Shown piece after piece: positions 63,536 to 64,000 of a DNA stretch of 64,000 nucleotides; position 1 is the first letter of the stretch, and every line of letters begins with the position of its first letter. The stretch is from positions 62,001 through 126,000 of the forward strand of contig NZ_JARBJP010000006.1 in assembly GCF_029309905.1 (NCBI RefSeq). Reading direction: 5' to 3'. The notes below the pieces were generated by a model. That model made no database searches, had not been told where the DNA came from, and saw only the letters and a list, made by a program, of their open reading frames with translations. A program made the position numbers and the translations under genes. The DNA comes from Brytella acorum. Its GTDB lineage: Bacteria; Pseudomonadota; Alphaproteobacteria; Acetobacterales; Acetobacteraceae.

Positions 63536-64000
63536 GTGAGATCCGCTCGCAGGGTCGTGTCCGCGTTTGCTGGGATGGTTCTCGCTGGGGCGTGTTCAAT
63601 CCCATTGGCCCGGGCGGACGACATCCTTTCGCATTCTGATCGGCAGGCTGCTGTTTCGCAGGCGGCTTCGCCGCGCACTGATACCGACTCTGTCGGACCG
63701 CTCGATCAGCAGATCCCGGGATTTATGCAATCTGCTTATGGACCGCCGTCTTTCGGTCCTCCTTATGGCACGACCCATTTTTTCGGCGACTGGGGTGGCG
63801 TGCAGCCCTGGTTGCAGAAGCACGGCATCTACTTCGCGCTTGATGTGTATGAGAGTCTTGCCGGCAACGTGACGGGCGGTCGTCATCATACGGAAACCAA
63901 TGCGGGCCAGGTTGGCAGCACCCTCGACATCGACTGGAACCGGCTGCTTGGCGGAGAATGGTCGCGGGATTTCTGGCTGCATATGCTGGTGGTTAATGGA
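63536..64000 (+). CDS. OprB-type carbohydrate porin, N-terminal part (cut by window edge)
   Basis: The open frame ends at the window edge, so only about 155 residues are seen. It begins with a signal peptide of a positively charged head and hydrophobic core (RSARRVVSAFAGMVLAGA), and the mature start shows the OprB pattern THFFGDWGGVQPWLQKHGIY, then FALDVYES. OprB-family porins import glucose and other sugars through the outer membrane, in keeping with an acetic acid bacterium. The start is uncertain: GTG 63536 gives a normal signal peptide, while an ATG at 63359 in the same frame would add a 59-residue leader. Confidence 0.85.
   Translation, partial: MRSARRVVSAFAGMVLAGACSIPLARADDILSHSDRQAAVSQAASPRTDTDSVGPLDQQIPGFMQSAYGPPSFGPPYGTTHFFGDWGGVQPWLQKHGIYFALDVYESLAGNVTGGRHHTETNAGQVGSTLDIDWNRLLGGEWSRDFWLHMLVVNG

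Noticed and set aside
1-64000. tRNA, rRNA, CRISPR or prophage features
   Set aside because: I read the intergenic gaps for tRNA T-loop motifs and repeats and found none; without a covariance search, a short RNA could still be missed.

Overview
The window is a high-GC, gene-dense chromosomal segment from an alphaproteobacterium, most probably an acetic acid bacterium (Acetobacteraceae). The strongest pointers are a bacterial pyruvate decarboxylase gene with a divergent LysR regulator, a cyclitol-type hopanoid gene set (hpnH, hpnM, hpnI, hpnJ, hpnK), an OprB-type carbohydrate porin, and alphaproteobacterial gene orders such as xthA-erpA / dgt-argS-SPOR-scpA-scpB-tatB-tatC-serS. I see no insertion sequence, prophage, CRISPR array, tRNA or rRNA. 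This is a core-genome region with a few unusual genes, not an accessory island.

Layout. 1-3 kb: 5' part of cysS (reverse), a tiny membrane protein and a MATE exporter. 3-9 kb: hopanoid side-chain genes hpnM-I-J-K (reverse) facing hpnH (forward). 9-16.5 kb: CorC-type CBS protein, lytic transglycosylase, an unusual uracil-DNA glycosylase, a TPR protein overlapping ispE, and a small unknown protein. 16.5-24.5 kb (mostly reverse): a pseudo-SDR, a DedA-like membrane protein, an OmpR/EnvZ-type pair with a Met/His/Pro-rich sensor loop, a cysteine synthase, a rhodanese, a DUF2272 lipoprotein and mtnA. 24.5-26.8 kb: NUDIX-glycosyltransferase pair and a small secreted protein. 26.8-31.4 kb: biotin locus, with bioF, a BioH-like esterase and a fused bioC-bioD reading leftward and bioA rightward. 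31.4-41 kb: small secreted protein, O-antigen-ligase-like protein, CobW GTPase with a WD40 partner, M1 aminopeptidase, an AT-rich spacer and a hybrid sensor kinase. 41-43.5 kb: LysR / pdc. 43.7-50 kb: RlpA-like protein, glyQS, DUF2076 protein, Rieske-flavoprotein reductase. 50-63 kb: aspS-eipB, xthA/erpA, dgt, argS, SPOR protein, scpAB, tatBC, serS, nadK. The right edge holds the start of an OprB porin.

Several parts plausibly work together. HpnH makes adenosylhopane, and HpnI, HpnK and HpnJ build and rearrange the sugar head group, while IspE feeds isoprenoid precursor synthesis. BioCD, the esterase, BioF and BioA cover biotin synthesis except BioB, which is not in the window. Pyruvate decarboxylase diverts pyruvate to acetaldehyde. 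ScpAB, TatBC, the SPOR protein, RlpA-like protein and Slt belong to chromosome and envelope maintenance.

Points I rank highest are the BioC-BioD fusion, an SDR whose catalytic Tyr and Lys are both replaced and which ends in a membrane tail, a family-4-like uracil-DNA glycosylase with no iron-sulfur cysteines, the Met/His/Pro-rich kinase sensor loop, a perfect 8-9-8 dyad overlapping the LysR start codon next to pdc, and the loss of nagZ and tatA from an otherwise conserved gene order.
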